From SIG447 sp045577075 (GTDB taxonomy: Bacteria; Bacillota; Clostridia; UMGS1883; UMGS1540): a stretch of DNA of 46,576 nt. A model generated the notes under the pieces. It ran no database searches and had not been told where the DNA came from. It worked only from the letters and a program-made list of their open reading frames with translations. Numbering within the stretch: the stretch's first letter is position 1; each line of letters begins with the position of its first letter. Made by a program: the position numbers and the translations under genes. Of the stretch, positions 16,565 through 25,004 are shown in pieces. The DNA is taken from contig JAZNHR010000032.1 of NCBI GenBank assembly GCA_045577075.1, positions 1 through 46,576 on the forward strand, written 5' to 3'.

Positions 16565-17871
16565 CAAGAAACTCTTTCCTCCGTTCCCTGAAATCTCCTA
16601 TATTGTGCAAAAATTAACATAATAATAAATAGATGCGAATCGCCAAAAAGTGCCGGCAGTGTTAACAACATAACGGCATAGGTTATCATGGGAAAAAGCA
16701 TTAAAACATTTACCCTTTTCAAATTGCCTACAATCTTTTTGTACATCACTCTATATAAATTCATCATGGCCAGAACACCGCAGACGCCGAGACTTGTCAA
16801 AAGCTGTACATAATAGTTATGGTGGACGGCGTATGTCACGCCCACGCTATACCAATATTTTGCATCACCAAGCCCAAATAATATGGTGCGGAGTGTTTTC
16901 TTCCATGCATTCAAGTAAAGTGCATTTATATCTGCACGGCCGTTCTGGTTTTCCATTGAACTGTCATTAAATCTTGTAGAAAACGATTCTATGACGTTTT
17001 CTATTACTTCACGACATAAAAATGCAACGCAAAGTATTAGGCAAAGAAGCAGAAATTTTTGATACGTCTTCAGCGTTTTCCCCTTTAAAAAAATGTATAA
17101 AACTAAAATAAGGTTAATGGAAACGCTAATTAAAAATCCTCTAGAAACGGATAACAATCCCCCGAAAAACAAAAATAAGACGATTAAAAACGCTTTAACC
17201 GTTGCCTTTTTATTAAAAGTAATATCAACCAATAAGAACGAAACGGCAACACCCATTGTCAGTGCAAAAAAGTTGGGGTCATTGTTTACAGACAAAAATC
17301 TTCCGTCCAATAACGACTTTCCTTTCAGCACGTAAAAAAGAATTCCGCAAAGCAGCATGCTAACACAGCCGGCTGAAAAATGATTGCGAAGTTTTTCATA
17401 CTCTCCGTCAAAATTCTCGCCTGTAGGAAGCACGGACATATATTTTGCGATTATCATGTATCCCATCGCAAACCGAAGGAAAGACATCAGCAACATTTTG
17501 TCGCCTACAACCACTATATTTGCCAGCACCACGCCCAGCATGCCAAGAATTGCCATAAGCTCTTTTGTGCCTATTCGCTTTTGTTCCCAGATGCAAATTT
17601 TAAAAAATATGGCTATAATTAAAAATCCAACCAGTGTATTCCCCGTCTCAAACTTATACATTCGTATGTTCGGTATGTAAAACAGCAGCAAATATGTGCA
17701 GTCTTTGGTGTCCATAAAAAACACCGGAATCAACATACTTACCAGGCCCAAATATGCATACACTGCACTTTGGGTATAATGGTGCAGAAAAAGCAACACC
17801 GTTGTAATTATCACCGTGCAATATGATAATATGAAAAGGAGAGATGTAGTTCTTTTTTGTGACAGTTCCAT
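16564..17871 (-). CDS. Wzy-type O-antigen/polysaccharide polymerase (435 aa)
   Basis: A polytopic membrane protein with about 10-12 hydrophobic segments and a larger loop around residues 300-350 (VIESFSTRFND, NGRADIN, GLGDAKYW, VHHNYYVQLL), the Wzy_C-like region of O-antigen ligases and polymerases. It should polymerise flipped repeat units outside the membrane. AGAGGA lies 5 bp before the ATG at 17871; the longer open frame overlaps the preceding gene. It is the most A+T-rich gene of the operon, as wzy often is. Sequence drift in this family makes specificity unreadable. Confidence 0.85.
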   Translation of the reverse strand: MELSQKRTTSLLFILSYCTVIITTVLLFLHHYTQSAVYAYLGLVSMLIPVFFMDTKDCTYLLLFYIPNIRMYKFETGNTLVGFLIIAIFFKICIWEQKRIGTKELMAILGMLGVVLANIVVVGDKMLLMSFLRFAMGYMIIAKYMSVLPTGENFDGEYEKLRNHFSAGCVSMLLCGILFYVLKGKSLLDGRFLSVNNDPNFFALTMGVAVSFLLVDITFNKKATVKAFLIVLFLFFGGLLSVSRGFLISVSINLILVLYIFLKGKTLKTYQKFLLLCLILCVAFLCREVIENVIESFSTRFNDSSMENQNGRADINALYLNAWKKTLRTILFGLGDAKYWYSVGVTYAVHHNYYVQLLTSLGVCGVLAMMNLYRVMYKKIVGNLKRVNVLMLFPMITYAVMLLTLPALFGDSHLFIIMLIFAQYRRFQGTEERVS

Positions 17872-17884
17872 TTTTGTCCTCTTT

Positions 17885-19057
17885 TCATCCTTTATATATG
17901 TCGATATACTTTGCATATCGCGCACCGCCGTCATAAAACTTTTCGGCGCGGGCACGGCACGCTTTGGGGGTGCCGCCTGCCGCCCATTTTCTTGCCGCCT
18001 CCGCCATAGCGGCGATATCGCCCCCTGGCACTACGCTACCGCAAGTCTCGTCAATACATTCGGGGCTGCCGCCCGTGTCAAAAGTAACCACCGGGGTGCC
18101 GCACGCCAAGGCTTCTAAGTTTACTGTGGGGAAATTATCCTCCAGCGTACAGTTTAGAAACACATCCGCTGCCGTATACATGCCGGCAAGCTCTTTTTGA
18201 TTTGCCGTCCGTGTAATCCCGGTTACGTTTTTGGGAAGCGCGGCAATCTGTTCCCCCGAAACGCCTACTAAAACAAGGTGCGTGTCCTCTTCTAAGCTTT
18301 TCGCAAGCTCCAAAAAGTAGGAAAAACCCTTTCGTTCTCCCATGCCCAACGCAACGCCGAGATATATTGTTTTATCTTCCAGCCCGTACTTTTCTCGAAA
18401 ATCCGTTTCTGTAGGCTTAAAAAGTGCCAAATCGATGCCGTTTGGAATTACCTTTACGGGGTATGCGCCCAAAAAGGATTGGCGGACTAAATCCCCAAGC
18501 CAGGCGGAGGGGGTAATCACCGTAAGCGTAAGACCCGAAAACAATTCCTTTTTTCGTGCAAATAGTGCACGGCTTTTATCAAAAAACCAGCTGTAGTTTT
18601 TTTTCTGCGGGCAGCAGGTACAGGCTGTTTTCCACTTTTGGCACTTTATATAGTCAAAATGCGTGCAGTACCCTGTAAAGCTCCAGCAGTCATGCTGTGT
18701 CCAGAAAATTTTGGCATCCGTTGTTTTTAAATACCGAAAAAGCATGCCAAGGTGCACGTTATGCCCGTGGAGATTATGCAGCTGTACTACATCCGGCTTA
18801 ATTTCCGTAAGCTTTTCTATCAGCCGCTTTGTCAAAAAGCGAGAATGAAAGCCGTACATCCCGCTTATCTTTGCAAAAAGGGCATTTGCTTTGATTTCGA
18901 GATCCGAGGCATATTTTCGGGCATTTTTAAAATCGGAATGACCCATAGTATACAGTATGTAATTTTCAATGCCGCTCTTGTCTAACTGTTTGCTGATTTC
19001 CACGGCAATTTTGCCCGTACTGCCCGTGCAGACAGGGTTAATCTGTACAACACGCAT
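17885..19057 (-). CDS. Glycosyltransferase family 4 (390 aa)
   Basis: A GT-B transferase resembling those of colanic-acid and amylovoran type clusters. The N-terminal Gly loop is in NPVCTGSTGKIA, with HNLHGHNVHLG, TQHDCWSFTGYC and, in the C-terminal half, NGIDLALFKP and the EDNFPTVNLEALACGTPVV loop (E-x7-E). A Cys-rich patch (CQKWKTACTCCP) is typical of the group. An upstream GTG (19066) falls inside the AGGTGA ribosome site, so the ATG at 19057 is the better start. Confidence 0.92.
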   Translation of the reverse strand: MRVVQINPVCTGSTGKIAVEISKQLDKSGIENYILYTMGHSDFKNARKYASDLEIKANALFAKISGMYGFHSRFLTKRLIEKLTEIKPDVVQLHNLHGHNVHLGMLFRYLKTTDAKIFWTQHDCWSFTGYCTHFDYIKCQKWKTACTCCPQKKNYSWFFDKSRALFARKKELFSGLTLTVITPSAWLGDLVRQSFLGAYPVKVIPNGIDLALFKPTETDFREKYGLEDKTIYLGVALGMGERKGFSYFLELAKSLEEDTHLVLVGVSGEQIAALPKNVTGITRTANQKELAGMYTAADVFLNCTLEDNFPTVNLEALACGTPVVTFDTGGSPECIDETCGSVVPGGDIAAMAEAARKWAAGGTPKACRARAEKFYDGGARYAKYIDIYKG

Positions 19058-19066
19058 TGTTTTCAC

Positions 19067-20005
19067 CTATCTTTTAAAAAATAGTTTTTTGTAAAGTCCT
19101 TTTAAAAGTCGCACGCCTCTTCCGTATGCGTAAAAGAAATACAATTCCCCATAAACTGCTATCCGCTCTGTCATGCGTGCAATATAGTGCGGCATCATTG
19201 GCTTCAGCACCGGCAAATTCCCATCTATCGCCACCTTTTTTCGGTAAATTCGCAAAAGGGGCATGTTTTTATCTTTATCTGCAAGGAGGGCCGCTAACAC
19301 CTTCTCCGCAAGACGGGCACTTTCCTCTGCAAAAAGCGCGGAATGGGTTACCGACACCTGTTTCCCATGTATTCGATTTGCCACCAAAGGGGCAGGAAAA
19401 CAGGTAAACTTACAGCCTGCAACAATGAGCCGGTACCAATAATCTGTATCGTTGACATACCGTAATTTTTCGTCAAAAAACCCTACTTTCTCTACGAGAC
19501 TTCGGGGAACGAGAATGCCGCAACCGTTAATCCGAAGCCCCCTCTGCAGACAGGACAGCATCGCTTTTCCGTCCAAATCCCCCGAAAGCTGTTTCTTTGG
19601 ATGGAGTATGGATTCTCCGGCGGCGTCAATCAGCTTGTCGCCGCAAACAATGGCCCGCATGTCCGCCTCTTCGGGCACAATGCGCTGTACCATTTCTTCA
19701 GTTCGCGTGGGCATATACACATCGTCATGGCTCAGCCAGGAAAAATAATCTCCCGTCATGTGGCGAATCCCCTCATTTAAGGCAGAGGACGAACCGCCAT
19801 TCTCTTTAGGAATATACCGAATTTTGTCGCCATAGCTTTTGGCAATTCTGTCTGTTTCCCCCTCGTCACACGACCCGTCATTTACAACAATAATTTCTAT
19901 GTTTTTATAGGTTTGCGAAAGGGCACTGTCAATGGCCTCTCGCATATAATTTGCCCCATTATAAACGGGAATGATAATGGAGATTTTCGGATTTGGCTTA
20001 TTCAT
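19067..20005 (-). CDS. Glycosyltransferase family 2 (312 aa)
   Basis: A GT-A transferase with ISIIIPVYNGANYM, VVNDGS, the ENGGSSSALNEG motif, SHDD as its DXD equivalent and ND-TDYWYRL. The C-terminus is basic. GGAG lies 7 bp before the ATG, which overlaps the stop of the SDR-cytidylyltransferase gene (ATGA). Substrate unknown. Confidence 0.92.
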   Translation of the reverse strand: MNKPNPKISIIIPVYNGANYMREAIDSALSQTYKNIEIIVVNDGSCDEGETDRIAKSYGDKIRYIPKENGGSSSALNEGIRHMTGDYFSWLSHDDVYMPTRTEEMVQRIVPEEADMRAIVCGDKLIDAAGESILHPKKQLSGDLDGKAMLSCLQRGLRINGCGILVPRSLVEKVGFFDEKLRYVNDTDYWYRLIVAGCKFTCFPAPLVANRIHGKQVSVTHSALFAEESARLAEKVLAALLADKDKNMPLLRIYRKKVAIDGNLPVLKPMMPHYIARMTERIAVYGELYFFYAYGRGVRLLKGLYKKLFFKR

Positions 20006-21153
20006 TTCTTTTCTCCGCTTTCTTTAATGGCTTCCCTAATTTTGGTACTACTCGTTTTCGTCGTATAAGGAAAATATATAATTTCAACACCCTTGCCTTT
20101 GAAAAATGCTTCGTACCGGTTAAACCGTTCTGTGCCCTTGTAGTCGGAGCCGACAAATAAATAGTCATACTTGATTTCTGCGTATACATCCATATCCTCA
20201 GGAAGAGAAGGAATCACTTTGTCAACGTACTTTATACTTTCCAAAATTTCCACACGTTCCTCGTAGGGAATGAATGTTTCCTTCCCCTTATGCAGCCCGT
20301 TTTTATGGACGCCCACCACGAGGTAATCGCAGTGCGCCTTCGCCCGGCGCAAAAGATTTAAATGCCCCACGTGGAATAAATCAAAGGTTCCGCTAAGGTA
20401 TCCTACCTTGACCTGGGGACGGTTGTTAATGCGTCCGCTTTGCATCTTATAGTCATAGCTCTCTAAGCCGTACTGATGCCCATCTGCCCGATACCGTTCC
20501 AGAACGCTTTTATACGTGGTTTCATATTCCGGAATGTACAGGGTTTCCCCTTTTTCCATTTTATCCAGAATATTTATCGCCACGTCCTCTAAAAGCGAAA
20601 GGTCGTTCTCGCCGCCGTTAAATCTTGTGCCGCGCAGCGAGCCGGGGGAAACATTTAAAATGCGGTTTTTTGTGCCGTGTTTCTCCAGTTCAATGTTTAC
20701 GCTCTCCACAAATCTGCACACCGCCGCTTTCGTTGCGGCATACAGCGCAAACACCGGAGACGAAACAAGCCCTGCAATACTGCCCATAACGGCGCAGTGA
20801 AAGGCTTCCTTGCCCTGTAATTTATCATAATACGCGCGCAGGATTTGAATAGCCGCCATGGCATTTACCGAAAAGCTGTTTTCAATTTCTTTTGCGGTAA
20901 TGGTGGAAAAAAGCGCCGGTCTCCCAAAGCCTGCGGTGATAATCAGCGTGTCAATGTCTTGGTGTTCCCGCAATACCGAAAAATCACAGTCGCGCAAATC
21001 CAGTTTTAGATACTTGATCCTTGCATCCTCTGCGTTCGGTTTTTCTTTGTCCGCAACCACCACCTCGGTATAGCCTCGTCCAAGGAGCTGAAAGGCAAGG
21101 GCAAGCCCAATGCCGTTGCTTCCGCCTACGACCATAGCCGTTTTATTCTTCAT
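20002..21153 (-). CDS. Fused short-chain dehydrogenase and TagD-type cytidylyltransferase (383 aa)
   Basis: Two enzymes in one chain. Residues 1-245 are a classical SDR: GGSNGIG (10-16), S125 in MGSIAG, and Y138-x3-K142. Residues 248-375 are a glycerol-3-phosphate-cytidylyltransferase-like domain: GTFDLFHVGH (255-264, with the HxGH signature) and SSTKIR (368-373). The likely job is to make a polyol or sugar-alcohol phosphate by reduction and activate it as a CDP derivative. This resembles Haemophilus CDP-ribitol synthase in logic, but there the order is reversed and the transferase is IspD-like. A CDP-glycerol-transferase homologue lies directly upstream in the operon. GGAGG precedes the ATG at 21153. 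Confidence 0.9.
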   Translation of the reverse strand: MKNKTAMVVGGSNGIGLALAFQLLGRGYTEVVVADKEKPNAEDARIKYLKLDLRDCDFSVLREHQDIDTLIITAGFGRPALFSTITAKEIENSFSVNAMAAIQILRAYYDKLQGKEAFHCAVMGSIAGLVSSPVFALYAATKAAVCRFVESVNIELEKHGTKNRILNVSPGSLRGTRFNGGENDLSLLEDVAINILDKMEKGETLYIPEYETTYKSVLERYRADGHQYGLESYDYKMQSGRINNRPQVKVGYLSGTFDLFHVGHLNLLRRAKAHCDYLVVGVHKNGLHKGKETFIPYEERVEILESIKYVDKVIPSLPEDMDVYAEIKYDYLFVGSDYKGTERFNRYEAFFKGKGVEIIYFPYTTKTSSTKIREAIKESGEKK

Positions 21154-22324
21154 ACGCGCCTCCAATGTTTTGGAAAATACAGGAGAGGGCTTCCTCTGTG
21201 GCATTTCCGTAAAAGTTTACATAATGGCTTTGAAACGCTTTCGCACGCTTTTTTTCTTCTTCTCTGTCCATATGCAGTAAAATATCCAGCACGCCGTCCT
21301 CCGTATCGCTTCCGGAAAGATGCGTCCGAATATCAAAATACATGCCGCGCTTTTCGGCATATTCACCGTAGTCATACGTAAAATGCAGCATCGCCTTGTC
21401 CATAATGGAAAAATCAAAGAAAATGCTGGAATAATCGGAAATCAAAATGTCTGCCGCAATCAACAGGTCCTCTAAACAGGGGTATGCTGTCATGTCCCGA
21501 ATAAAATCGTTTTCCGTAAAGTCCATGCTTTTTGCAACTTCGTAATGTGCCCGAAACAAAAGACAATGTGTTTCGGAAAGCGTATCTTCCCATTTTGCAA
21601 GGTCCATGGGTGGCTTTAAAACGCAACCGCGCGCTCTGTCTTTCGTATACTCCCGAAATGTGGGGGCATATAAAATAGCGATCTTGTCTTTCGGGATTCC
21701 CAGTTTTTCCCGCACCGCCGCACGCTCTTCCTCAGTATAGCTTGCCAGCCGGTCATTTCGGGGAAGTCCGCCAAGAAGAAAGTTTTCTCTGGGAATCCCA
21801 AACACTCGGGAGAAAATATCGGCCTCGAAATTGCTTTGTGCCATCATTACATCCACGCGAAATTCGCCCTTTTTGTGAAAGGAGCTGTTTTCTTTTCCCA
21901 TGTCCGTTCCCATTTTCTTAATAGGCGTGCCGTGCCACGTGTTAAAGTAAAAGGTGTTTTTCCCTTTAAAATTGAGTCCCCGTTCAACCGAGGAATTTGT
22001 AATCCACGCTCTCGCCTTCAGTGCCGTTATAAAATACTTTAAAGAGTCGGTTTTAATGCAGACAGCACCGGGAATTTCCCTGCCTTCAGGCGCATGAAAG
22101 GCCCACACCATTTTGTAGCCTTGAAATCGAGGGTCTTTCTGCATTGCTTCAAAAATCACCTTAGGGCTATCATCATATTTTCTGCCACCAAAGCTATTAA
22201 ATAAAATGAGCTTTTCGTCCTCTTTTACAAACAACTTTAAAAATCTAAGCAGAAAGTTAAACACATAATAGTAAATACTGTATACAAATTTAAAGTATTT
22301 TATAATATTGGCAAGTCGCTTCAT
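21143..22324 (-). CDS. CDP-glycerol glycerophosphotransferase family (TagB/TagF-like, 393 aa)
   Basis: A single-domain member of the Glyphos_transf family, which moves polyol phosphate from a CDP donor to a lipid-linked glycan. Visible motifs are NTWHGTPIKKMGTD, LRNDRL, YAPTFRE, FRAHYEV and ADILISDYSSIFFDFS. A basic aromatic N-terminus (about 1-35) could bind the membrane. It lacks the extra domain of long TagF polymerases, so a single priming transfer or a side-chain modification is more likely than a long chain. The ATG at 22324 overlaps the previous stop (ATGA), and its own stop overlaps the next gene by 11 bp, the gene that probably makes its donor. Confidence 0.92.
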   Translation of the reverse strand: MKRLANIIKYFKFVYSIYYYVFNFLLRFLKLFVKEDEKLILFNSFGGRKYDDSPKVIFEAMQKDPRFQGYKMVWAFHAPEGREIPGAVCIKTDSLKYFITALKARAWITNSSVERGLNFKGKNTFYFNTWHGTPIKKMGTDMGKENSSFHKKGEFRVDVMMAQSNFEADIFSRVFGIPRENFLLGGLPRNDRLASYTEEERAAVREKLGIPKDKIAILYAPTFREYTKDRARGCVLKPPMDLAKWEDTLSETHCLLFRAHYEVAKSMDFTENDFIRDMTAYPCLEDLLIAADILISDYSSIFFDFSIMDKAMLHFTYDYGEYAEKRGMYFDIRTHLSGSDTEDGVLDILLHMDREEEKKRAKAFQSHYVNFYGNATEEALSCIFQNIGGAYEE

Positions 22325-23445
22325 TCCGATTCTCCCGCATATATTTTTTCCATTTGTTTTGCGACTAGGCAAATATCAAATGTTTTTATGGCTTCTGCAT
22401 TTTTCCGTCCCATTTTCTCACGAAGGTCCGAATTGTTTACCAGAATACGAATCCCCTCCGCAAAGCCGTCCACATCCTGCGGTGCAAAGCGAAATCCGTT
22501 TATACCGTTTTCCAAATAATCGGGTATACCATGTACATCGGAGCCGACAAGGGGTAGCCCCGATGCCATTGCCTCCAGTGCCGCAAGCCCCAGCCCCTCT
22601 CGTTTGGAAGGGAAAGCAAAAATGTCACATGCTTTGCATATTGCGGGCACATCATCCCGATAGCCGCACAGCAAAAGCTTGACTCCAAGACGGTCTGCTG
22701 TCTCCCGAAGTGTTGCTGCTTTTTCACCCATGCCGCATATTGCATACACAAGCCTTTCATCTTGCAGCGTTCCCAAAGCCTGCAAAACCGTTTCGTGGTT
22801 TTTATTATCGTTCAGTTCCCCAACGGACAAAACGGCAATTTCTGCCTCTCCGATGCCGAGTTCTTTTCGCTTTTCCAGCCTGTCTACTCTTGCATTGGCA
22901 ATTTTTTCCGTATCAACCCCAACGCCGGGAACGTATACCGTCTGTCGGGCATGCAGATGTTTTTTCGCCCGGGCATAGTCTTCTTGGTTTATCGTAATGA
23001 GCGTATCCGTAAAGAAGGAGCAAAGCCATTCCATGGGGAAATACAGTAGCCAGTTTATAAGGGGTGCACCCTTAAAAAAATGAAAGCCGTGGGCAGTATA
23101 TAAGACCTTGGTGCCGTATTTTTTCCTTGCACCGCGTGCCGCCAGGCGGCAAAGCACCGCCGCACTCGGCGTATGGCAATGAATGATATCGTATTTTTCC
23201 TGCAAAATCAGCCTGCGAAGCAGGAAAAAGGTTTTTATATTGTTCTTTTTCAGCGGAAACCGTTCAAACGGGTAATCGTAGTACTTGTCGCAATAGGGAA
23301 TTTCACATGTTTCTGTATCGCTGAAATCGTTTCTTGCACAAACGGCGGTTTCCCAGCCCCAATCCTGAAACATCTTCAGGTACGGCAAGTGAAAAACGTT
23401 GATATGTTTTTTTACAACCGTTGCAACAAACAGACATTTTTTCAT
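22321..23445 (-). CDS. Glycosyltransferase family 4, EpsD-like (374 aa)
   Basis: A GT-B transferase whose N-terminus (CLFVATVVKKHINVFHLPYL) resembles EpsD-type enzymes. Further motifs are HCHTPSAAVLCRLAAR, TAHGFHFFKGAP, VPGVGVDTEKI, SVGELNDNKNH and the REGLGLAALEAMASGLPLV loop. As the first GT4 after the phosphoglycosyl transferase it probably adds an early sugar. The ATG at 23445 overlaps the previous stop (ATGA), with GGAG 8 bp upstream. Confidence 0.93.
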   Translation of the reverse strand: MKKCLFVATVVKKHINVFHLPYLKMFQDWGWETAVCARNDFSDTETCEIPYCDKYYDYPFERFPLKKNNIKTFFLLRRLILQEKYDIIHCHTPSAAVLCRLAARGARKKYGTKVLYTAHGFHFFKGAPLINWLLYFPMEWLCSFFTDTLITINQEDYARAKKHLHARQTVYVPGVGVDTEKIANARVDRLEKRKELGIGEAEIAVLSVGELNDNKNHETVLQALGTLQDERLVYAICGMGEKAATLRETADRLGVKLLLCGYRDDVPAICKACDIFAFPSKREGLGLAALEAMASGLPLVGSDVHGIPDYLENGINGFRFAPQDVDGFAEGIRILVNNSDLREKMGRKNAEAIKTFDICLVAKQMEKIYAGESE

Positions 23446-24248
23446 ACCGTTTGCTCCGTTTCCCAAAATTCTTCCGAAAGGGATTTATCATACACCAAAG
23501 ACCCGAACAGCTTTTTCCTCGCTGCAAGCGGCAGTCGCTTTATCATCGGGTTTGCAAGGCGCGTAAACCATATTTTTCTGCCAAACGTTTTTGCAAGGCC
23601 GCGCACGATGTCGCTGGTGCAGGCATATTCCGGGTCCTGCGGAAAAAAGAGCCCCTCTCCCGCCGTATCTATCACGTGTTTTACCGCCGCACAAAGATTC
23701 TCAATCGCACACATGCTTCGTGCGTTTTGTATGTCGGGAAAGAGGGGCGTCTTTTTTGCAAGCGCGGAAAGCCGCGAATAATTCCCCTTGCACCCTTCGC
23801 CGTACACCATAGGAGGTCTTAAAACGGCTACCCGAAATGCATCATCCGCCAATTGCATTAAGGCTTTTTCTGCCTGGAGTTTCGATTCCCCGTAGGCAGA
23901 CGTGGGGGCAGGCGTCGTATTTATGTCGATGCGCCCTTCCAGTATGCCGTAAACACTCATAGAACTCAAAAACACAAACTGCCTAACGCCGCAGTTTTTG
24001 GCATGGCTTGCCGTTTTGACGGCCAAATCTCGGTTTACGATATAATAGAGTTCTCTGTTTGCCTTCGTTTCCTTGCGGTGGGCAATGCCTGCCACATGGA
24101 AAACGACGTCATAGCCGGAAAAATCCTTTTCCTGCCATGGCCCCAACATATCCACTGTATCTACCTGATAGGTGTCAAATTTTTTTAAATACTCCGCAAA
24201 GGAAGTGCCGATATAGCTTCCTTCGCCGGTAATTAAAATCCGTTTCAT
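23442..24248 (-). CDS. NAD-dependent epimerase/dehydratase family protein (268 aa)
   Basis: An extended SDR with TGEGSYIGTSF near the start, HVAGIAHR, SSMSVYG and the catalytic Y-x3-K in SAYGESK. It lies beside the initiating sugar transferase, a position often held by a 4-epimerase or 4-ketoreductase that makes the first sugar (for example WbpV-like reductases). No WbpM-type 4,6-dehydratase other than CapE is present in the window, so the substrate is open. The ATG at 24248 overlaps the previous stop (ATGA); the longer open frame lies inside that gene. Confidence 0.88.
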   Translation of the reverse strand: MKRILITGEGSYIGTSFAEYLKKFDTYQVDTVDMLGPWQEKDFSGYDVVFHVAGIAHRKETKANRELYYIVNRDLAVKTASHAKNCGVRQFVFLSSMSVYGILEGRIDINTTPAPTSAYGESKLQAEKALMQLADDAFRVAVLRPPMVYGEGCKGNYSRLSALAKKTPLFPDIQNARSMCAIENLCAAVKHVIDTAGEGLFFPQDPEYACTSDIVRGLAKTFGRKIWFTRLANPMIKRLPLAARKKLFGSLVYDKSLSEEFWETEQTV

Positions 24249-24862
24249 TTGGAGGCCACCTCTTCTTTTTCCCTCTCCCGGGCACCTTCCACCACACCGT
24301 CCGACCGAAGGACGCTCCAAATGGTGCCAAAGAAAAGCTTAAGGTCAAAGAGGAAGCTTATTTTTTGGGCATATTCGCCGTCAAGGGCGGCTTTTTCCTC
24401 GATGGATAGTTCATCGCGGCCCCTAATTTGGGCAAGCCCCGTAAGGCCGGGCTTTACGTCGTTTGCGCCGTACTTATCACGCTCCCGAATTAAATCCTCC
24501 TGGTTATAAAGGGCCGGGCGTGGCCCGATAATGCTCATCGTGCCTACGAAAATACAAAAAATCTGTGGCAGCTCGTCAATGGACATTTTGCGCATCCATG
24601 CACCAAACCTTGTAATATGCCCCGCGGCATTGGAAAGCTGATGCGTGGGCACATCATGGGGCGTGTCGCGCCGCATACTGCGAAACTTCAAAATTGTAAA
24701 CTGTTTTTTATGTAGACCTACGCGCTGCTGTGTAAAAAATACGTTCCCGGGGCTGTCAAGCTTAATGATTATCGCAATAATCAGCATAGGAATCGCTAAA
24801 AGCAAAATGCCGACAGCGGATAATACAATGTCGAAGAGTCGTTTTCCAAAAGATTGATACAT
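24245..24862 (-). CDS. Initiating sugar transferase (PglC/EpsL-type phosphoglycosyl transferase, 205 aa)
   Basis: A small monotopic phosphoglycosyl transferase of the bacterial sugar transferase family. It has one hydrophobic segment (about 12-36), the SPGNVFFTQQRVG loop, FRSMR, the catalytic D-E in SIDELPQ, GPRPAL and KPGLTGLAQIRGR. It moves a sugar-1-phosphate to undecaprenyl phosphate and so starts each repeat unit. It is the first gene of the operon, 35 nt from the predicted transcript start. The C-terminus is basic and charged. Confidence 0.94.
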   Translation of the reverse strand: MYQSFGKRLFDIVLSAVGILLLAIPMLIIAIIIKLDSPGNVFFTQQRVGLHKKQFTILKFRSMRRDTPHDVPTHQLSNAAGHITRFGAWMRKMSIDELPQIFCIFVGTMSIIGPRPALYNQEDLIRERDKYGANDVKPGLTGLAQIRGRDELSIEEKAALDGEYAQKISFLFDLKLFFGTIWSVLRSDGVVEGAREREKEEVASK

Positions 24863-24903
24863 CTTATTCTACCTCTCCGTTTTTCTGGTCATTCTTAATA
24901 ATA

Positions 24904-24932
24904 ATTATATAATAAACTTTATATTCCGTCAA
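24904..24932 (-). promoter_or_regulatory. Promoter of the polysaccharide operon
   Basis: TTGACG, 17-bp spacer, TATAAT on the minus strand, with the transcript start near 24897. It is the only clear promoter seen for the 17 genes. No operator-like repeat was noticed around it. Confidence 0.85.
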
Positions 24933-24971
24933 TGTTTTTTGTGTATTTTTATGCTTGTCAAATAATAGAAA

Positions 24972-24993
24972 TGCCCCCTTAAAAAAGGGGGCA
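24972..24993 (-). terminator. Terminator of rny
   Basis: A 9-bp stem TGCCCCCTT / AAGGGGGCA, followed on minus by a weak T-rich stretch (ATTTCTATT). It lies about 10 bp after the rny stop and about 40 bp before the polysaccharide promoter. Confidence 0.7.
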
Positions 24994-25004
24994 CTTATGT
25001 TTTT

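Noticed and set aside
17872..17955. N-terminal extension of the Wzy gene
   Set aside because: It overlaps the preceding glycosyltransferase gene; AGAGGA marks the ATG at 17871.
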